A DNA stretch of 64,000 nt from Arthrobacter sp. AFG20 (GCF_002892795.1 NZ_PJMC01000008.1:1-64000), one strand, 5' to 3'. Numbered from the stretch's first letter, positions 50,200 through 59,611 are shown. Notes: a model not told the origin generated them from the letters alone. Made by a program: numbers and translations.

Positions 50200-51021
50200 A
50201 TGCCTACGCCCGAACCCACGCCCGGCGCCCCCTGCTGGGTCGACCTCATGACCACCGACGCCAACCAGGCGAAACAGTTCTATGGCGAACTGTTCGGCTG
50301 GGACTTCCAGACCGGAGACCAGGAAAAGTACGGTGGCTACATCACCGCCCAAAAGAACGGCAAGACCGTCGCCGGCATCATGCAGAAGCAAGAGGGCCAG
50401 GAGGGTATGCCGGACATGTGGTCCACCTACCTTTGGTCCGACGACGCCGCCGCCACAGCCGCGGCGGTTGCCGCAAACGGTGGCCAGGTGTACATGGAAC
50501 CCATGGACGTCCCGGAACAGGGCCACATGGCGTTCTTCGGGGACGCCTCCGGCGCCACGATTGGTGTGTGGCAGCCGCGGGAGATGCGCGGCTACGAGCT
50601 TGTTGGCGAGCCGGGTGCCCCGGCCTGGCACGAGCTTCACACCAAGGACTACTCCGCCGCGGTGAAGTTCTATCAGGACGTATTTGGCTGGGACACCGAC
50701 GTCATGAGCGACACCCCGGAGTTCCGGTACACAACCCTGGGCGCCGGCCGGGAGGCAAAGGCCGGAATTTATGACGCCTCGGCCGACCTTCCCGCCGAAG
50801 TCCCCTCCAACTGGGTCGTCTATTTCGCTGTGGAGGACGCTGACGCTTCCATCGACAAGGCCGTCAGTTTGGGTGCGACGGTCCTTGATGGACCGGATGA
50901 CACACCCCACGGACGGCTGGCCACGCTGACGGACCCCACCGGGGCGAGATTCAAGCTCGTGGCCGACACGGGCCAGGGCAACGCGGGGGACGCCGAAACC
51001 GGCGGACAGGGCGCCCTGTAG
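50200..51021 (+). CDS. Two-domain VOC (glyoxalase/bleomycin-resistance fold) protein
   Basis: 273 residues with two tandem VOC modules: residues 8-125 (CWVDLMTTDANQAKQFYGELFGW ... DASGATIGVWQP) and about 140-260 (WHELHTKDYSAAVKFYQDVFGW ... DPTGARFKLV). The paired FYxxxFGW motif is the family signature. Members bind metals or small molecules, such as hydroxylases of glycans or antibiotic-binding proteins; activity is not assignable. GGAG precedes ATG 50200, and a strong terminator follows. Confidence 0.88.
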   Translation: MPTPEPTPGAPCWVDLMTTDANQAKQFYGELFGWDFQTGDQEKYGGYITAQKNGKTVAGIMQKQEGQEGMPDMWSTYLWSDDAAATAAAVAANGGQVYMEPMDVPEQGHMAFFGDASGATIGVWQPREMRGYELVGEPGAPAWHELHTKDYSAAVKFYQDVFGWDTDVMSDTPEFRYTTLGAGREAKAGIYDASADLPAEVPSNWVVYFAVEDADASIDKAVSLGATVLDGPDDTPHGRLATLTDPTGARFKLVADTGQGNAGDAETGGQGAL

Positions 51022-51042
51022 CCAAATTCGTTGAATGGATGT

Positions 51043-51083
51043 CGGCTGGCAGCTTCGCGGGAAGCTGCCAGCCGCTTTTCTTT
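51043..51083 (+). terminator. Intrinsic terminator after the VOC gene
   Basis: CGGCTGGCAGCTTC (51043-51056), GCGG loop, GAAGCTGCCAGCCG (51061-51074), then CTTTTCTTTG. Confidence 0.9.
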
Positions 51084-51113
51084 GTGCTCGCCTGACGGTG
51101 GTGCTCCGCCGGG

Positions 51114-51165
51114 AGCTGAGGAAGCGCTTGCGTTCAGGCGGCAGGAGCTGAGGAAGCGTTTGGGG
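51114..51165. repeat. Two further copies of the AGCTGAGGAAGCG repeat
   Basis: AGCTGAGGAAGCGCTTGCG (51114-51132) and AGCTGAGGAAGCGTTTGGGG (51146-51165), 32 bp apart as at the rlmB locus. The second lies inside the last codons of the FAD/NAD(P)-binding protein gene and supplies its end ...TPNASSAPAA. Confidence 0.75.
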
Positions 51166-53140
51166 TCAGGCCGAGGATGGCACGGGCGATCTCGTCGGCG
51201 TCGCGGAGCGTGCGCTGCCCGCTGGGGTACACCGGGCCGGCCTGCTGGACCGCTTCGGCGGCGATGGCCGTTCCCCACTGGGCGGCCGAGAGCTGGAGCC
51301 CCAGCACGTACATCCGGTCGTGCACGTCGCCGTTGGCCGCCACCGGGCGGTAGGGGTGCGGCCGGACGTCGAGCCCGGAGGACTGCACCGGCGTCCCTTC
51401 CACGGTCATCATGGTCCGCGGCCGCACCAGCCCCTCGGCGAGGAGCTGCTCCAGCAGGGGGGACTCGTTGAGTGCCACCCGGTTGGCCGGTGCCAGGGCC
51501 TCCACCAGCGTGTGTGCTTCCGCGGCACCGCCGCGTACCCACGGCGAGGATGCGGTGAAGGCGCGCTTCCCGCGGGCCACGCCGAACTTGGGGTCCGGAC
51601 CCACAAAGCTGACAATTCCGGCGCGTGCCAGAGCCGCCAGCTGCTCGGCGCGCAGCGCCGGAGGACCGCTGGCCAGGCCCTCCACCAGCGACTCAAACCA
51701 GCCCCGCAGGCCGGCGACCCATGACTCATCGGTGATCCCGCCGTCGGCCACCACCGATTTCAGCACGGCGCGGCCGTGGTGCAGCGCGCCGATGGCCATC
51801 TTGACGGGATCGTCCTCGCCGAGCGCTGAGCGCCGGGCATCGTCGTCGAGGTACCCGACGACGGCGGCATCCAGCTCGGCACGCGAAGCAAAGCGCCGCC
51901 GGGACAGCGGGGCGGCCAGGCCGCGCAGGTCCAGCCTGCTGCCCGGATGGACATGGCGGCCGACGACGGCGTTGAAGTCCTCTTCCCACCGGCCGGTGCT
52001 GTGGGCATGCGGGTGCAGGGCCTCATCCAGCTCCTTGAGGAACACGGCGTGGTCCTGCACGGCCCCCGGCTGCGAGCGCACCAGGGTCGTGTAGTAGGCC
52101 CAGAGTGCGTCCCGGTGCAGGAGCGGCCAGAGATCGTGGTCGAATGCCGGAACTATCCCGGCCGCCGTGAACCTCTGCAGCGCCTTCCCGGTCAAGTAGC
52201 GGAGCGTGACCGACGCCGGGTAGTAGCCCGCGAGGGTGGCCTTGGACCGGTACGGCGTTCCGCGCCGGGACGCCGCGAGGATGATCGGCTCCTGGCCCGA
52301 GGGCAGGTACTCGAGGCCATCCCCTGCCCCCACGAACTTCCCTCCCCGCCCCTCCGTGAGCTGGCCCATCACGTCGAAGAAGTTCAGGCCCATCCCGCGG
52401 ACCAGCACCGGCTCCTGGGCCGGAATCACGCCCCAGTCGACGTCGGCAGGAACGGCCGGCGGGAGGTAGCGCAGGCCGAATTGGGCGGCGGCAGCCTGCA
52501 GTTCGCGCTGTTCCGGGCTGAGCCGGGACGCGAGGTGGCCCAGCGCGAGCACCACAGAATCGACCGTAAGGGTCCCGGCGCCGTCGAGTGCGCCGCCCTC
52601 CAGTTCGCGGCCGTCCGGTTCGCCCCTGTCCAGTTCGACCTCGAACCTTCCGTCCGGCTGCCGGCGCGCAGCAGTAGCCGCCGCCTGGTGCATCTTGATG
52701 GTCACGCCGTCGGGCAGCGCGGCGAGCAGCTCCTCGACGGTGGACCGCAGGTAGCGGCCGTAGATGGCGCGGCTGGGGAAGTCACCGGATCCCAGCACGG
52801 CGAGCTCCGCCCGCTCGTCGTCGGTGAGCTCCGGCAGGGGGCTGCGCTGCTGGGCTGTCCGCCAGCGGTCGAACGTGGTGCCGGCGACCGGCGCGGCCAG
52901 CCCCGGATCCTCGGGAACCAGCGTGGGGTAGAACGACTGCGTGTTCATCAGGTAGAGGCGGGACTGGCCGGGCTGCCAGACGTGCCCCGGGCCGGCCGGA
53001 AAAGGATCAATGACATCGATGTGCAGGCGGGCTCCGGCAGGGCGCGCGGCGGACCAGTTGGCGAGCAGCCGCTCCAGCACGCTGGTACCCCTCGGACCGG
53101 CGCCGATCAGCGCCGTCCGGATGCTCTGCGAAATAACCAC
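51134..53140 (-). CDS. FAD/NAD(P)-binding protein (PF13454-type)
   Basis: 668 residues. ALIGAGPRGTSVLERLL is the N-terminal dinucleotide-binding motif; LHIDVIDPFPAGPGHVW and NTQSFYPTLVPED follow. The middle has LALGHLASRLS and VLVRGMGLNFFDV, typical of the FAD_NAD-binding_9 family, seen near ornithine-hydroxylase-like enzymes. The start is GTG 53140; GGAAGG is just 1 nt upstream, so the start is imperfect, but the longer frame would overlap the divergent peptidase. The C-terminus is encoded by a dispersed repeat. Function unknown. Confidence 0.82.
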   Translation of the reverse strand: MVISQSIRTALIGAGPRGTSVLERLLANWSAARPAGARLHIDVIDPFPAGPGHVWQPGQSRLYLMNTQSFYPTLVPEDPGLAAPVAGTTFDRWRTAQQRSPLPELTDDERAELAVLGSGDFPSRAIYGRYLRSTVEELLAALPDGVTIKMHQAAATAARRQPDGRFEVELDRGEPDGRELEGGALDGAGTLTVDSVVLALGHLASRLSPEQRELQAAAAQFGLRYLPPAVPADVDWGVIPAQEPVLVRGMGLNFFDVMGQLTEGRGGKFVGAGDGLEYLPSGQEPIILAASRRGTPYRSKATLAGYYPASVTLRYLTGKALQRFTAAGIVPAFDHDLWPLLHRDALWAYYTTLVRSQPGAVQDHAVFLKELDEALHPHAHSTGRWEEDFNAVVGRHVHPGSRLDLRGLAAPLSRRRFASRAELDAAVVGYLDDDARRSALGEDDPVKMAIGALHHGRAVLKSVVADGGITDESWVAGLRGWFESLVEGLASGPPALRAEQLAALARAGIVSFVGPDPKFGVARGKRAFTASSPWVRGGAAEAHTLVEALAPANRVALNESPLLEQLLAEGLVRPRTMMTVEGTPVQSSGLDVRPHPYRPVAANGDVHDRMYVLGLQLSAAQWGTAIAAEAVQQAGPVYPSGQRTLRDADEIARAILGLTPNASSAPAA

Positions 53141-53201
53141 GCCTTCCAGAGTATCGGCATGTGACTTGCTAGCTGAGCGGGGATGTTGTTTGGATGGGCG
53201 C

Positions 53202-55442
53202 ATGACCACCACTGCAGCTGATTCCGCCCCCGCGTCCGGCGCCGTCCCCACCAGGACCGCGCCCGCGCCCACCGACGAGAACATCTGGCTGGAGGACATC
53301 TACGGCGAGGAACAGCTGGCGTGGGTGCGCGAGCAGAATGCCCGCACGGAGGACCTGCTGGAGGACGCCGACTATGCCAAGCTCGAGGGCGACATCCTCG
53401 AGGTGCTGGACTCCACGGACAAGATCCCGATGGTGAGCAAGCACGGCGAGTGGTACTACAACTTCTGGAAGGACCGGCAGAACCCCAAGGGTCTGTGGCG
53501 CCGGACCAGCTGGGACAGCTACTGCAGTGACGCCCCCACGTGGGACGTGCTGCTCGACGTCGATGCCCTGGCGGCCGCCGACGGCGTGGAATGGGTCTTT
53601 CACGGCGCAAACCTGCTCCGGCCTGAACCCGGGCAGCCGTACCGGCGCGCCCTGGTGGCGCTCTCCCCCGACGGCGGCGACGCCAACCGCTACCGCGAGT
53701 TCGACGTCGAGACCCGCGCCTTTGTTGATCCCGCCGCCGGCGGCTTTGACCTCCCGACGGCGAAGGGGAACGTCTCGTGGCTCGATGCGGACACGCTGCT
53801 GGTCGCCACCACGGCCGGGGATCTCCCCCGCACTGCGTCGTCGTACGCCCGCACGGCCGTGCGGCTCCGCCGCGGCCAGGTCCTGGCCGATGCGCCGCGC
53901 ATCTTCGAGATCCCCGAGGACCACATGATGGCGATCGTGGCCCACGACTCCACGCCCGGCTTCGAGCGGACATTCGCGGTGGACTGGATTGACTTCTTCA
54001 ACCGCCGAACCTCCGTGCTCCAGGACGGTGGCTGGGTGCCGGTGGACGTGCCCACCGATGTGAACACGGGCGTGCACCGGGAATGGCTGCTGTTCAGGCC
54101 GCAGCGCGACTGGACGGTGAACGGCACCACCTACGCGGCCGGCTCCCTGCTCGCCGCTGATTTCCAGGCGTACCTGGCCGGCGAGCGCGAACTGACGGTT
54201 CTCTTCGCCCCGGACGCGCACACCTCCCTGCAGTCCTGGAGCTGGACCCGGAACTTCCTGCTGCTGAACCTGCTGAAGGACGTGTCCTCGGAAATCCGCG
54301 TGCTGGATCCGGCCGAGTCGTGGCGGTCCTCGCTGCTGGACGCCTGCCCGCCGCTGCACGACGTCAACGCCTTCGCCGTGGATGACGAGGACGAGGCGGA
54401 AGGCGGGTGCGGGGACGACTTCTGGCTCGTGGCCACCGGCTTCACGACGCCGAACACCCTGACCCGCGGGACACTCACCCGGGCAACCGCCGACGGCGGG
54501 GCTTCCGGCAGGATTTCCAGCGAAACGTCAGTGGCAGGAGTGGTGAGCAGCCATGCGGAGGTGAAGGCGTCGCCGTCGTTCTTCAATGAAGAGGACTACG
54601 AGGTGCAGCAGCACTTCGCCGTCTCCGCGGACGGCACGAAGGTCCCGTACTTCCAGGCGGCCACACGCGGCCTGGTGCTCGACGGGCAGAACCCCACCCA
54701 GCTCTCCGGCTACGGCGGCTTCGAGGTCTCGCGCACGCCGGCGTACAGCGGCACCATCGGCCGGGCGTGGCTGGAGCGGCGCACGGCCGCAGTTCCCGGC
54801 GACGGCCTTGCGGAGGGGCACAGCCGGGGCGGCGTGTACGTTGTGGCCAACATCCGTGGCGGCGGGGAATACGGCCCGTCCTGGCACCGGGCCGCACTGC
54901 AGGAAAACCGGCACCGCGCCTACGAGGACTTTGCGGCGGTGGCCCGGGACCTGATCTCCCGGGGCGTCACCAGCCGCGAGCGGCTCGGCTGCGTCGGCGG
55001 CTCCAACGGCGGCCTGCTCGTGGGCAACATGCTGACGCGGTATCCCGAACTGTTCGGCGCGGTCTCCTGCGGAGTTCCGCTGCTGGACATGCGCCGGTAC
55101 ACCAAGCTGTCGGCGGGTCACTCGTGGATTGCCGAGTACGGCGACCCCGACCTGCCCGAGCACTGGGAATTCATCAGGACCTTCTCGCCGTACCACCAGT
55201 TGAGGGACGGCGTGGAGTACCCGGAGACCTTCATCTGGACCGCGACCTCCGACGACCGGGTGGGTCCCGTGCAGGCCAGGAAGATGGCCGCGCGCATGCT
55301 GGCCATGGGCATCCCCAACGTCTGGTTCCACGAAGCGCTGGAGGGTGGGCATGCCGGCGCCTCGGACAACCGGCAGGCCGCCGCGCTCCAGGGCCGCAGC
55401 CAGCACTTTCTGTGGAAGGCGCTGGCAGAAGGCACGGCCTGA
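53202..55442 (+). CDS. Prolyl oligopeptidase (S9A family)
   Basis: 746 residues, cytoplasmic peptidase with an N-terminal seven-bladed propeller and a C-terminal alpha/beta hydrolase domain. The nucleophile Ser is in CVGGSNGGLLVGN, Asp in TSDDRVGPVQARKM, His in EGGHAGASD. NIRGGGEYGPSWH is also conserved. No signal peptide. ATG 53202 follows GGATGGG; the longer frame would invade the divergent gene. It cleaves short peptides after proline (or related residues). Monocistronic, ending before a dispersed palindrome. Confidence 0.93.
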   Translation: MTTTAADSAPASGAVPTRTAPAPTDENIWLEDIYGEEQLAWVREQNARTEDLLEDADYAKLEGDILEVLDSTDKIPMVSKHGEWYYNFWKDRQNPKGLWRRTSWDSYCSDAPTWDVLLDVDALAAADGVEWVFHGANLLRPEPGQPYRRALVALSPDGGDANRYREFDVETRAFVDPAAGGFDLPTAKGNVSWLDADTLLVATTAGDLPRTASSYARTAVRLRRGQVLADAPRIFEIPEDHMMAIVAHDSTPGFERTFAVDWIDFFNRRTSVLQDGGWVPVDVPTDVNTGVHREWLLFRPQRDWTVNGTTYAAGSLLAADFQAYLAGERELTVLFAPDAHTSLQSWSWTRNFLLLNLLKDVSSEIRVLDPAESWRSSLLDACPPLHDVNAFAVDDEDEAEGGCGDDFWLVATGFTTPNTLTRGTLTRATADGGASGRISSETSVAGVVSSHAEVKASPSFFNEEDYEVQQHFAVSADGTKVPYFQAATRGLVLDGQNPTQLSGYGGFEVSRTPAYSGTIGRAWLERRTAAVPGDGLAEGHSRGGVYVVANIRGGGEYGPSWHRAALQENRHRAYEDFAAVARDLISRGVTSRERLGCVGGSNGGLLVGNMLTRYPELFGAVSCGVPLLDMRRYTKLSAGHSWIAEYGDPDLPEHWEFIRTFSPYHQLRDGVEYPETFIWTATSDDRVGPVQARKMAARMLAMGIPNVWFHEALEGGHAGASDNRQAAALQGRSQHFLWKALAEGTA

Positions 55443-55454
55443 CCCCACCCTCCT

Positions 55455-55519
55455 GGAGTTTTTGTCCAGATATCGCGAGTTAAGGGCCCTTCAGCCCGCA
55501 TTATCTGGACAAAAACTCC
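55455..55519. repeat. Dispersed palindromic repeat, copy 2
   Basis: GGAGTTTTTGTCCAGATA (55455-55472) and its exact complement (55502-55519), 18-bp arms, 29-bp loop. It lies 12 bp after the peptidase stop. The loop shares positions with copy 3 (GTTAAGGGC/GCCC...CATTATCTG). Confidence 0.85.
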
Positions 55520-55567
55520 GGTGGTTTGCCGGGTCTGGCACGTTTTTGGCGGTCCACCCCGGCCGTT

Positions 55568-55597
55568 TTGCACTGGGTGGCCGGTTCTGCGTATCCT
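55568..55597 (+). promoter_or_regulatory. Promoter of tRNA-Ser(GCU)
   Basis: TTGCAC (55568-55573), 18 bp, TATCCT (55592-55597), 22 bp before the tRNA. Confidence 0.65.
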
Positions 55598-55619
55598 TGG
55601 TGGGCTAGGAATAGCAATT

Positions 55620-55707
55620 GGAGACGTGCCAGAGCGGCCGAATGGGCTTCACTGCTAATGAAGTGTGGGGCACAACTCCACCGGGGGTTCAAATCCCCCC
55701 GTCTCCG
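55620..55707 (+). tRNA. tRNA-Ser (anticodon GCU)
   Basis: 88-nt class II tRNA. Acceptor GGAGACG (55620-55626) pairs with CGTCTCC (55700-55706), discriminator G. The anticodon arm TTCACTGCTAATGAA shows GCT; the T-arm is GGGGGTTCAAATCCCCC. CCA is not encoded. Confidence 0.96.
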
Positions 55708-55712
55708 CGTTT

Positions 55713-55740
55713 GGCCCCGGTCCTCGGACCGGGGCCGTTT
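55713..55740 (+). terminator. Intrinsic terminator after tRNA-Ser(GCU)
   Basis: GGCCCCGGTCC (55713-55723), TC, GGACCGGGGCC (55726-55736), then GTTTG. Confidence 0.88.
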
Positions 55741-55849
55741 GCGTTCCCGGGCCACTTCCCTGCGGCGTGGCCGCCAGTCCGGCCGTTGCGGCCGTCCGAG
55801 TGCCGGACGGCCAAGGCAGCAAACCGCTTTCCGGTGTCAGGATGATTGC

Positions 55850-57325
55850 ATGAACAAGCTTTCTGCCAGCGAGGCCTGGAGCCCCAGGCTGGCCCTGCTG
55901 GTGGCGGCCACGTTCTTCATGGAGTTCCTCGACGGGACGGTCCTGACCACCGCCATCCCGAGCATCGCCGGGGACTTTGGGGTGCCGTCGGCCAGCGTGA
56001 ACATCACCATGACCGCCTACCTGATGACGGTGGCCATGGGTATCCCGCTGAGCGGCTGGCTGGCGGAGCGCCTCGGTGCCAGACGGATTTTTTGCCTGGC
56101 CATCGCTGTCTTTACTTTGGCGTCGCTGCTGTGCGCCGCCAGCCAGGACCTCACGGTCCTGACCGTCAGCCGCGTCCTGCAGGGCCTGGGCGGGGCGATG
56201 ATGGTTCCGGTCGGTACACTGCTGGTGCTCCGCGGGACGCCAAAGTCAGATCTGCTGCGCGCCACTGCCTATCTCGTCTGGCCAGGGCTGCTGGCCCCGG
56301 TCCTCGCACCGCTCGTGGGCGGCGCCCTGACCACCTACCTGTCCTGGCACTGGATCTTCCTGATCAACCTGCCGCTCGGCGCCGCAGCCTTCGTCGCCGC
56401 CCTGCGCCTGGTTCCCGCGGTTCCCGGCGACCGGGCCCGCCGGCTGGACTGGCTTGGACTTGCCCTGACGACGGCCGGTGTGGGCGCGCTGGTAGCGGGC
56501 CTTGAACTGGCCAGCGGCCACCCAGGCGGCTTTTGGACCTGGCCCAGCATTCTGGCCGGGGTTCTCGCGCTGGCAGCGGCGGTCTTCTGGATGCGACGCG
56601 CGGCCCACCCTTTGTTTGACCTGACGGTGTTCGGCACCCGCACCTTCCGGGCCACCAACTCGGGCGGCTTCATCTACCGGCTGACCATCAGTGCCGTGCC
56701 GTTCCTGTTGCCGCTGATGTTCCAGAACGGCTTCGGCTGGAGCCCCCTGCACGCGGGCATCATGGTGGCCGCCGTGTTTATCGGGAACATCGGCATCAAA
56801 CCGGCCACGACGCCGCTCATCAGGCGTTTCGGGTTCAAGCCGGTGCTGGTGTTCGCTTCCTTGGCGTCGGCTGCGACTTTCGGCCTCTGCGCGATGCTGA
56901 CCCCTGCAACACCGGAACCGCTGGTGTTCGCGCTGCTCGTGTGCAGCGGGGCGTTCCGTTCCATCGGCTTCTCCGCGTACGCATCTGTCCAGTACGCAGA
57001 CATCGTGCCGGGGCAGCTGACGTCTGCCAATGCCGTCTCGGCGACGCTCGTGCAGCTGGCCACGGGGGCCGGCATCGCGGTGGGCGCCCTGCTGCTGCGT
57101 CTCTTCGAGTCGGATTCCCTGCTCTCGTCCGGGTTTGGCGCCATTCTGTCAGCCGGACCGGACGGCAGCGGCGTGGCCGCCTACCGTGGCGCGTTCCTGT
57201 CGATTGCGGTGCTGATGCTCCTCAGCACCGCCGACAGCCTGATGCTGCACCGGCACGCGGGGGCCGAGGTCAGCCGGCCTGGGCCAGTGCCAGCGGAAGC
57301 ACCGCGCCCGCACCGGCCCGCCTGA
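55850..57325 (+). CDS. MFS transporter, DHA2 (EmrB/QacA-like) family
   Basis: 491 residues with about 14 membrane segments. FMEFLDGTVLTTAIPSIA is the DHA2 motif D-type start, GWLAERLGARRIF motif A, and RVLQGLGGAMMVPVG motif B; motif C-like GLLAPVLAPLVGG follows. These are drug or metabolite antiporters using the proton gradient. ATG 55850 follows AGGA at 8 nt. Its 3' end overlaps the convergent recQ end by 56 bp. Substrate unknown. Confidence 0.9.
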   Translation: MNKLSASEAWSPRLALLVAATFFMEFLDGTVLTTAIPSIAGDFGVPSASVNITMTAYLMTVAMGIPLSGWLAERLGARRIFCLAIAVFTLASLLCAASQDLTVLTVSRVLQGLGGAMMVPVGTLLVLRGTPKSDLLRATAYLVWPGLLAPVLAPLVGGALTTYLSWHWIFLINLPLGAAAFVAALRLVPAVPGDRARRLDWLGLALTTAGVGALVAGLELASGHPGGFWTWPSILAGVLALAAAVFWMRRAAHPLFDLTVFGTRTFRATNSGGFIYRLTISAVPFLLPLMFQNGFGWSPLHAGIMVAAVFIGNIGIKPATTPLIRRFGFKPVLVFASLASAATFGLCAMLTPATPEPLVFALLVCSGAFRSIGFSAYASVQYADIVPGQLTSANAVSATLVQLATGAGIAVGALLLRLFESDSLLSSGFGAILSAGPDGSGVAAYRGAFLSIAVLMLLSTADSLMLHRHAGAEVSRPGPVPAEAPRPHRPA

Positions 57326-59483
57326 GCGCGCGTCCCGCGACGGTGACGGTCCACCGGCTGTCCACGAGGTCGTCGATGAGCATCACACTGCCGCCGCCCA
57401 GGCCAGCGAGCTCTGCCGCCAGCGACTCCCCCACCACGAGACGGTCCCACACACCGGCCAGCCGGTAGGCGCTGTTGCCGCCGCGGCCGCCGGTGGGCCC
57501 GCCGTGCTCGAGCTGCAGCTGGCCGATGTACGGGATGCGGCCGATCTGGGAGATGCCACGGGCCAGGGAGTCCACGAGTTCAGGCCTGCTGCGCGAGGGA
57601 ATGCTGACGATTGCCGCCGGCCTTCCTGCGCCGCTCCAGCCGGAAATTCGGGAATCGCCGGTGCCCCATTCGCGGAGCACCTGGACACACGCCTGCAGCA
57701 TGCCGGGATCGACAGCGCGGTCCGGAGCCCCGGCCGCGAAGAGCTCGCGCAGCGCCCCGCCCCAGCCCAGGTCCGTCAGCCTGGCGAGGACCCGGCCGTC
57801 CGCGACGTTTTCGTCAGGCTTGATCTTGCCCTTCACCGGTACCCCGAGACGGTCCATTCCGCTGGGCCACTGGAGCCGGGACTCCAGCACGATGCCCGCA
57901 CGGCTGAGGGTCTGCCCGGCAGCCTCCGTGGCTGTGGAGGCAACCTCCGAGGGAAACCATCGGCCGGCGCAGTTGTCGCAGCGGCCGCAGGCGGCGGCGG
58001 TCTCGTCATCCAGGACGGAGGTGATGTACTCCATCCGGCACCCGGCAGTGTCCTGGTAGATGACCATGGAGTCCTGCTCGTCCACCCGGGCCTCCGCGAT
58101 CCGGCGGTACCGTTCGGCGTCGTACGTCCAGGGCATCCCGGTGGAGCGCCAGCCCCCGCCCACCCGTTCCACTGCGCCGTCCACGGCGAGGACCTTCAGC
58201 AGGAGTTCCAGCGGCGTCCGGCGCAGGTCCACCCGGGCTTCCAAAGCCACAGTGGACACGGCCGAACCTGCCTCCGCCAGCGCGGTCAGCACAGCGGAGG
58301 CCTTCTCCTCGGAGGGCATGGAGGCCGTGGCGAAGTACTGCCAGATTTCGCGGTCCTCGGACCCGGGCAGGAGCAGGACGTCTGCATTGGCGGCGCCACG
58401 GCCCGCCCTGCCGACCTGCTGGTAGTAGGCAACCGGGGACGACGGGGCGCCGAGGTGCACCACGAAACCGAGGTCCGGCTTGTCGAAGCCCATTCCCAGC
58501 GCGGAGGTGGCCACAAGCGCCTTGACTTGGTTGTCCTTGAGGAGCTGCTCCGCCCTCTCGCGGTCAGCCGGGTCGGTGCGGCCGGTATATGCCAGTACCT
58601 CGTGGCCCGCCTCGGCGAGCAGCCTGGCGGTGTCCTCGGCGGCGGAGACGGTCAGGGTGTAGATGATCCCGCTGCCCTGCAGATCGGCCAGGTGCGTGAG
58701 AAGCCAGCCGAGACGCTCGCGCGAATCGGGCAGCGCCAGGACCCCGAGCCGCAGCGACTCCCTGCCCAGCGCGCCGCGGATGGTCAGCACGCCGTCGCCG
58801 AGCTGTTCCTCGATGTCGTGGACCACCCGGGAGTTGGCCGTGGCCGTGGTGGCCAGTACAGGCACGGTGTCCGGCAGCTCAGAGATGAGGTCGGCAATGC
58901 GACGGTAGTCGGGCCGGAAGTCGTGGCCCCAGTCTGAGATGCAGTGGGCCTCGTCGATCACCAGCAGCCCCGTGCGCCGGATGAGTTCTGGCAGCTGGTT
59001 TTCGCGGAACGAAGGGTTGGTGAGCCGTTCGGGGGACACCAGCAGGACATCCACCTGGTCGGCGGCAAGCTGCTCCCGCACTGAATCCCATTCCAGCTGG
59101 TTGGCAGAGTTGATGGCCACGGCCCGGACACCTGCCCGGGCGGCGGCGGCCACCTGGTCCCGCATCAGGGCCAGCAGCGGCGAAACGATCAGAGTGGGTC
59201 CCGCCCCGCGCCGCCGGAGCAGCAGGGACGCCACGAAGTAAACGGCGGATTTTCCCCAGCCCGTCCGCTGCACCACGAGCGTCCGGCGGCCGCCGTCGAC
59301 CAGCGCCTCGATGGCCTCAAACTGGCCGTCGTGGAAGTCGGCATCCGGCCGGCCCACCAGCTCGCGCAGCACCGACAGGGCCTGGCCCCGGGTCCCAGTA
59401 ACCGCCTCCTGTTCCCTTCCGGCGCCGGTACCGGACGGGCCGGTGGCAGAAGCAAGGACAGGAGCGTGCTGGTTATTTGCCAT
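57270..59483 (-). CDS. recQ: RecQ-family DNA helicase with phosphoribosyltransferase-like C-terminus
   Basis: 737 residues. Motif I RTGWGKSAVYF, motif II VIDEAHCISDWGHDFRPDY, motif III LATTATAN, and motif VI YYQQVGRAGRG are intact; RecQ-Ct zinc ligands are CRMEY ... CGRCDNC. Beyond about residue 560, a domain ending GGSVMLIDDLVDSRWT and a hydrophobic helix resembles a PRPP-binding loop of type I phosphoribosyltransferases (ComF-like). The domain order suggests a RecQ variant common in actinobacteria. ATG 59483 has no clear ribosome binding site. Unwinds 3'-5' in repair. Confidence 0.88.
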   Translation of the reverse strand: MANNQHAPVLASATGPSGTGAGREQEAVTGTRGQALSVLRELVGRPDADFHDGQFEAIEALVDGGRRTLVVQRTGWGKSAVYFVASLLLRRRGAGPTLIVSPLLALMRDQVAAAARAGVRAVAINSANQLEWDSVREQLAADQVDVLLVSPERLTNPSFRENQLPELIRRTGLLVIDEAHCISDWGHDFRPDYRRIADLISELPDTVPVLATTATANSRVVHDIEEQLGDGVLTIRGALGRESLRLGVLALPDSRERLGWLLTHLADLQGSGIIYTLTVSAAEDTARLLAEAGHEVLAYTGRTDPADRERAEQLLKDNQVKALVATSALGMGFDKPDLGFVVHLGAPSSPVAYYQQVGRAGRGAANADVLLLPGSEDREIWQYFATASMPSEEKASAVLTALAEAGSAVSTVALEARVDLRRTPLELLLKVLAVDGAVERVGGGWRSTGMPWTYDAERYRRIAEARVDEQDSMVIYQDTAGCRMEYITSVLDDETAAACGRCDNCAGRWFPSEVASTATEAAGQTLSRAGIVLESRLQWPSGMDRLGVPVKGKIKPDENVADGRVLARLTDLGWGGALRELFAAGAPDRAVDPGMLQACVQVLREWGTGDSRISGWSGAGRPAAIVSIPSRSRPELVDSLARGISQIGRIPYIGQLQLEHGGPTGGRGGNSAYRLAGVWDRLVVGESLAAELAGLGGGSVMLIDDLVDSRWTVTVAGRALRRAGAGAVLPLALAQAG

Positions 59484-59598
59484 TGATTCAGTATCCCAGC
59501 CGCCTCTGACACACCAAACCCTGGGCACCCGCCATGTGGACAACAGCCGGCGCGCGCTTCTGTGACTTCCCCTTCACAGGCCCCCGCGCGCGTGCCCG

Positions 59599-59604
59599 TA
59601 AGAT
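59599..59604 (+). promoter_or_regulatory. Candidate -10 element of manB (leaderless)
   Basis: TAAGAT ends 7 nt before the manB GTG at 59612. TTCACA (59574-59579) could be the -35 at a wide 19-bp spacing. No Shine-Dalgarno. Confidence 0.45.
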
Positions 59605-59611
59605 AAGTGCC

